A stretch of DNA of 35,775 nt from Magnetococcales bacterium (lineage in GTDB: Bacteria; Pseudomonadota; Magnetococcia; Magnetococcales; DC0425bin3): assembly GCA_015228935.1 (NCBI GenBank), contig JADGCO010000043.1, forward strand, positions 1-35,775. Reading direction: 5' to 3'. The notes beneath the pieces were generated by a model. It was not told where the DNA came from. It worked only from the letters and a program-made list of their open reading frames with translations, and did not search any database. The position numbers were made by a program, and so were the translations under genes. Positions 32,408-35,775 of the stretch are shown piece by piece (the first letter of the stretch is position 1; the number at the start of each line of letters is the position of its first letter).

Positions 32408-34537
32408 TTGAACGGATTTTACAAGAGTCTCTCTCTTTGGCTGGTCATCGGCTTGTTGTTGATCATTTTGTTCAATCTGTTCAACAATCAGCCCAAAACC
32501 CGGGACCACCATATTCCATACTCCGATTTTCTGAGTCATGTGGACCAGGGGCGGGTCACGGAAGTCACCATTCAGGGGCAAAACCTGTTTGGCGTCTTTA
32601 CCGATGGGGGGTTTTTTGCCACTTATACCCCGGAAGATCCGGATTTGATCCGCCGCCTGCGCGATAAAAACGTCGCCATCACCTCCAAGCCACCCGATGA
32701 AACCCCCATCCTGCTGACGATTCTCATCTCGTGGTTCCCCATGCTGCTCCTGATCGGTGTCTGGATCTTTTTCATGCGCCAGATGCAGTCGGGAGGCGGT
32801 CGCGGAGCCATGTCGTTTGGCAAATCCAAAGCCAAAATGATGTCGGACAAACAGAACAAGGTGACTTTTGCCGATGTGGCCGGCATTGACGAAGCCAAGG
32901 AAGAGCTGGAAGAAATTATTGAATTTTTGAAGAATCCCCAGAAATTCCAGCGTCTGGGTGGCAAGATTCCCAAGGGGGTCCTGCTGATCGGCCCGCCGGG
33001 AACCGGTAAGACCCTCCTGGCCCGCGCCATCGCCGGTGAGGCCAACGTGCCGTTTTTCAACCTGTCGGGTTCCGACTTTGTGGAAATGTTTGTGGGTGTC
33101 GGTGCCGCCAGGGTGCGGGACATGTTCGAACAGGGCAAGAAAAATGCCCCCTGCATCATTTTCATCGACGAAATCGATGCCGTGGGTCGGCACCGGGGGG
33201 CCGGTCTGGGCGGCGGCCACGATGAACGGGAACAAACCCTGAATCAACTGCTCGTGGAAATGGATGGCTTTGAATCGACCGAAGGGGTGATTCTGGTGGC
33301 GGCCACCAACCGCCCCGATGTGCTGGATCCGGCCCTGCTGCGTCCGGGTCGCTTTGACCGCCAGGTCACCGTACCCAATCCGGACATCCGGGGTCGCACC
33401 CAGATTCTCAACGTCCACATGGCCAAGGTGCCGGTGGCCGAATCCGTGGATCCGGAAGTGATCGCCCGGGGCACGCCCGGCTTTTCCGGGGCAGACCTGG
33501 CCAACCTGGTCAACGAAGCCGCCCTGGGTGCCGCCCGCACCGACAAAAAAGTGGTGGACATGGAGGACTTTGAAACCGCCAAGGACAAGGTGCTGATGGG
33601 CAAACCCCGCGCATCGGCAATCATCCCCGAAAAAGAACGCCGCAACACGGCCTACCACGAAAGCGGCCATGCCATCATCGCCGCCATGATTCCGGATACC
33701 GACCCGGTCCACAAGGTGACCATCATTCCCCGGGGGCGCGCCCTGGGCTTGACCATGCAACTCCCCACCGAGGATCGCCATTCCTATTCCAAACAGCAAT
33801 TGGAAGACATCATTGCCGTCCTGATGGGCGGACGCCTGGCCGAAGAGATGGTCCTGAACCAGCTCACCACCGGAGCCGGCAATGACATCATGCGCGCCAC
33901 GGATATTGCCCGCAAAATGGTCTGTGCCTACGGCATGAGTGCGCGCCTTGGCCCGCTGACCGTGGGGGAAAAGGAACAGGAAATTTTTCTGGGACGGGAA
34001 ATCACCCAGCACAAGAACATTTCCGAACTCACCGCCCAGGCCGTTGACGAGGAAGTCCGCCGCATCATCGATGAGAACTACAACCGTGCCAAGGATATTC
34101 TGCTCGAAAAAATCGATGTTCTGCACGCCATGGCGGCGGCACTCCTGGAGCGGGAAACCCTGGTCGCCGAGGAAGTGGCCAGATTGGTCCGGGGAGAACC
34201 CCTGCCCAAAATCAAAAAAACGGTACGACTGAAAAAAAAGGGTCCTCCCAAATCGCCGCCATCCGATGATGTGGAAGGCACTTCCGGGCAGGAGGGGGAG
34301 ACCTCCGTCGAGGACCTGCCAGAAGGGGAAACGCCACATCCTCCTCCAGAGGCAGAGGCAGAACCCGAAAAAAGAGTCGATCAGGAAGGGAATGAACCCC
34401 TGGAAACCGTCAAGGCGGCAGGGTTGCGATCCCGGAAAAAAGTGCTGAAAAGCGAGCCTGAGACAAGTGATGAAACCGACGCAGAGGCGGAAGACGCCGA
34501 CAAGTCGGCTGGTGCGAGACCGCGCAAAAAACCATGA
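32408..34537 (+). CDS. ftsH: ATP-dependent zinc metalloprotease FtsH (TTG start, long tail)
   Basis: A 709-residue inner-membrane AAA+ protease that degrades membrane and regulatory proteins. It has two membrane helices ([16 protein letters not shown] and [22 protein letters not shown]) with a periplasmic loop, Walker A GPPGTGKT, Walker [12 protein letters not shown], second region of homology with [16 protein letters not shown], and zinc site HESGH. TTG 32408 has AGGAGG five bases upstream and matches the family's N-terminus. The C-terminus carries about 100 extra residues, rich in Glu, Pro and Lys with a basic end (GARPRKKP), longer than the usual tail. The folP ATG overlaps its stop. Confidence 0.96.
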   Translation: MNGFYKSLSLWLVIGLLLIILFNLFNNQPKTRDHHIPYSDFLSHVDQGRVTEVTIQGQNLFGVFTDGGFFATYTPEDPDLIRRLRDKNVAITSKPPDETPILLTILISWFPMLLLIGVWIFFMRQMQSGGGRGAMSFGKSKAKMMSDKQNKVTFADVAGIDEAKEELEEIIEFLKNPQKFQRLGGKIPKGVLLIGPPGTGKTLLARAIAGEANVPFFNLSGSDFVEMFVGVGAARVRDMFEQGKKNAPCIIFIDEIDAVGRHRGAGLGGGHDEREQTLNQLLVEMDGFESTEGVILVAATNRPDVLDPALLRPGRFDRQVTVPNPDIRGRTQILNVHMAKVPVAESVDPEVIARGTPGFSGADLANLVNEAALGAARTDKKVVDMEDFETAKDKVLMGKPRASAIIPEKERRNTAYHESGHAIIAAMIPDTDPVHKVTIIPRGRALGLTMQLPTEDRHSYSKQQLEDIIAVLMGGRLAEEMVLNQLTTGAGNDIMRATDIARKMVCAYGMSARLGPLTVGEKEQEIFLGREITQHKNISELTAQAVDEEVRRIIDENYNRAKDILLEKIDVLHAMAAALLERETLVAEEVARLVRGEPLPKIKKTVRLKKKGPPKSPPSDDVEGTSGQEGETSVEDLPEGETPHPPPEAEAEPEKRVDQEGNEPLETVKAAGLRSRKKVLKSEPETSDETDAEAEDADKSAGARPRKKP

Positions 34538-35697
34538 CGGTGCGTACTCTCCTGGAGCCTTTGGCCGGTTATGGTCCGACTGAAAATCCGGGGGCATTGT
34601 TCCCGGATCCGGATTATGGCATTGCCGATCCGGATTGCCCGTGGCTGGTGCGTCTGCCGGAGTGGCCGGAAGTTTGGAACTCCCATCTGCACCCGAAAAT
34701 GTCGGTGCAGAAGCAAGCCGGAGAGTGTCATGCCGTGGGGCGTTTGCTGCGGGCGGAACTGGATGCCTGGATCCGGCATCTGGAAACGACGCCGGCCCGG
34801 CCACTGGCCCTGGCCCTGCACGCAACCTTGACGGAACATGCCCGATGCCGTCCCGTTTTGCGTTGGAATTGTGGAGGTTTTCGGGTTCTGGATTGTTCGC
34901 GTCCCCTGATCATGGGCGTGGTGAATGTCACACCCGACTCGTTTTCCGATGGGGGCCTGCATGTGGATCCGGAAGCTGCCGTGGCCCATGGCATGGCCCT
35001 GGCCCATGCCGGTGCCCACATTCTGGATGTGGGCGGGGAATCCACCCGTCCCGGTGCCAAACCCATACCCGAGGCCGAAGAGCTGCAACGGGTGATCCCG
35101 GTGATCCGCGCCCTGGCCGATGCCGTCAATGTTCCCATTTCAGTGGACACGTCCAAGGCCTCGGTCATGGCTGCCGCCATGGAGGCCGGTGCGGCCATGA
35201 TCAACGATGTCACGGCTCTCCAGGGTGATCCGGAGGCTGTCAAGATCCTGGCACACACGTCCCATCCCATCGTCCTCATGCACATGCAGGGTCTGCCCTT
35301 TACCATGCAGCACAATCCGCATTACCGGCATGTCGTCACCGAGGTCTACGATTTTCTTGAACAGAGAATTCATTTTTGCCAGAAACACGGCATTGGTTTG
35401 GAACGTTTGATCGTGGATCCGGGCATTGGTTTTGGCAAGACCGCCAGCCACAATCTGGAATTGATCCGGCACCTGCGGGTATTTTACGGGCTGGGTGTTC
35501 CCCTGTTGTTGGGGGTTTCGCGCAAACAGATTGTCGGCGTGTTGACCGGGGAAAGCCATCCGGCGGCCCGGGATCCGGGCAGTCAGGTATTGGCAGCCCT
35601 GGGTATGCTTTCCGGTGCCCACATTCTCAGGGTTCATGATGTGGCCGGAACGCACCAATCCCTGGCCGTGGCCCACGGCTGGCGTTCGACCCGGTAG
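34534..35697 (+). CDS. folP: Dihydropteroate synthase FolP with an extra N-terminal region
   Basis: A 387-residue enzyme that joins 4-aminobenzoate to the pterin diphosphate in folate synthesis. The TIM barrel starts near residue 125: [66 protein letters not shown] and the closing RVHDV are all present. The first ~110 residues ([18 protein letters not shown]..., [15 protein letters not shown]...) have no counterpart in the usual ~280-residue enzyme, and I do not recognise them. ATG 34534 overlaps the ftsH stop (ATGA), so the pair is coupled; the ftsH-folP order is common in proteobacteria. Confidence 0.95.
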   Translation: MTVRTLLEPLAGYGPTENPGALFPDPDYGIADPDCPWLVRLPEWPEVWNSHLHPKMSVQKQAGECHAVGRLLRAELDAWIRHLETTPARPLALALHATLTEHARCRPVLRWNCGGFRVLDCSRPLIMGVVNVTPDSFSDGGLHVDPEAAVAHGMALAHAGAHILDVGGESTRPGAKPIPEAEELQRVIPVIRALADAVNVPISVDTSKASVMAAAMEAGAAMINDVTALQGDPEAVKILAHTSHPIVLMHMQGLPFTMQHNPHYRHVVTEVYDFLEQRIHFCQKHGIGLERLIVDPGIGFGKTASHNLELIRHLRVFYGLGVPLLLGVSRKQIVGVLTGESHPAARDPGSQVLAALGMLSGAHILRVHDVAGTHQSLAVAHGWRSTR

Positions 35698-35702
35698 GGG
35701 TA

Positions 35703-35742
35703 AGAGGCTGTCTAATAGCTTGTTAATTTCAAAAAAACGAAT
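35703..35742 (+). repeat. Partial copy of the tolA-tolB palindromic element
   Basis: AGAGGCTGTCTAATA and the following ATTTCAAAAAAACGAAT match the left half of the element at 23282. The right inverted repeat is absent; the sequence runs straight into hairpin repeat copy D. It lies six bases after the folP stop. Confidence 0.7.
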
Positions 35743-35775
35743 GAAAAACTGGGATGGAGGTCCAGGAGGAAGGGC
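35741..35775. repeat. GC-rich hairpin repeat, copy D (cut by window end)
   Basis: GAAAAACTGGGATGGAGG followed by TCCAGGAGGAAGGGC matches the tail and first stem arm of copies A-C in the same orientation as A and C. The rest lies outside the window. Confidence 0.75.

Noticed and set aside
32324-34825. Very long open frame on the minus strand opposite ftsH
   Set aside because: Its His/Gly/Phe-rich composition is the mirror of the ftsH codons; no motif or ribosome site. Same reasoning for long antisense frames over clpB, dapA, tolB and the CHAT gene.

Overview
The window is a Gram-negative, proteobacterial-type chromosome segment. It carries a Tol-Pal envelope operon, several lipoproteins, c-type cytochromes and the usual housekeeping genes (clpB, dapA, ruvB, queC, tilS, ftsH, folP). 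The ruvB-ybgC-tolQRAB-pal-cpoB order is typical of proteobacteria. The style (many MORN/TPR/CHAT/caspase-type accessory proteins and GC-rich hairpin repeats) would fit a deep-branching alphaproteobacterial relative such as the Magnetococcales, but that placement is inference; no 16S or other decisive marker is present.

Layout. 63-2534 (-): TPR-CHAT lipoprotein whose catalytic His and Cys are both replaced. 2656-5248 (+): a small unknown gene, then a C5-cytosine DNA methyltransferase and a probable restriction-endonuclease partner. 5341-6146 (-): shikimate kinase-like gene translationally coupled to a small membrane protein. 6285-7806 (+): a membrane-anchored MORN protein and two small unknown genes. 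7825-9608: a TPR/diheme cytochrome lipoprotein divergent from a Pro/Lys-rich secreted protein. 9605-12181 (-): clpB.

12182-16203 is an accessory region with partly AT-rich base use. It holds a ParDE toxin-antitoxin pair whose toxin appears to start at ATT, a winged-helix/PD-(D/E)XK protein, what looks like the 5' part of a group II intron with no maturase, a Cys-rich two-helix membrane protein, and an unknown protein with a hairpin over its ribosome binding site. A bacteriohemerythrin (16204-16641) and dapA (16871-17767) follow.

18043-28344 is a long, nearly continuous plus-strand block: diheme cytochrome c, ruvB, ybgC, tolQ, tolR, tolA, tolB, pal, cpoB, queC, tilS. Several joints are overlapped or abutting (TAAATG, TGATG, GTGA twice). 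The Tol proteins link inner membrane, periplasm and outer membrane. A 77-bp MITE-like palindrome sits between tolA and tolB.

28341-31960 (-) is a second accessory block: a DUF3782-like coiled-coil/nuclease-fold protein, a secreted caspase-FGE-fold fusion, and a VapBC module. The window closes with ftsH (TTG start, long charged tail) overlapping folP (about 110 residues of extra N-terminus).

A family of GC-rich hairpin repeats ending in a shared AGTTTTTC tail occurs at 12207, 17921, 20424 and 35741, with a related structure at 17791. A partial copy of the tolA-tolB palindrome occurs at 35703. I see no CRISPR array, tRNA or rRNA.
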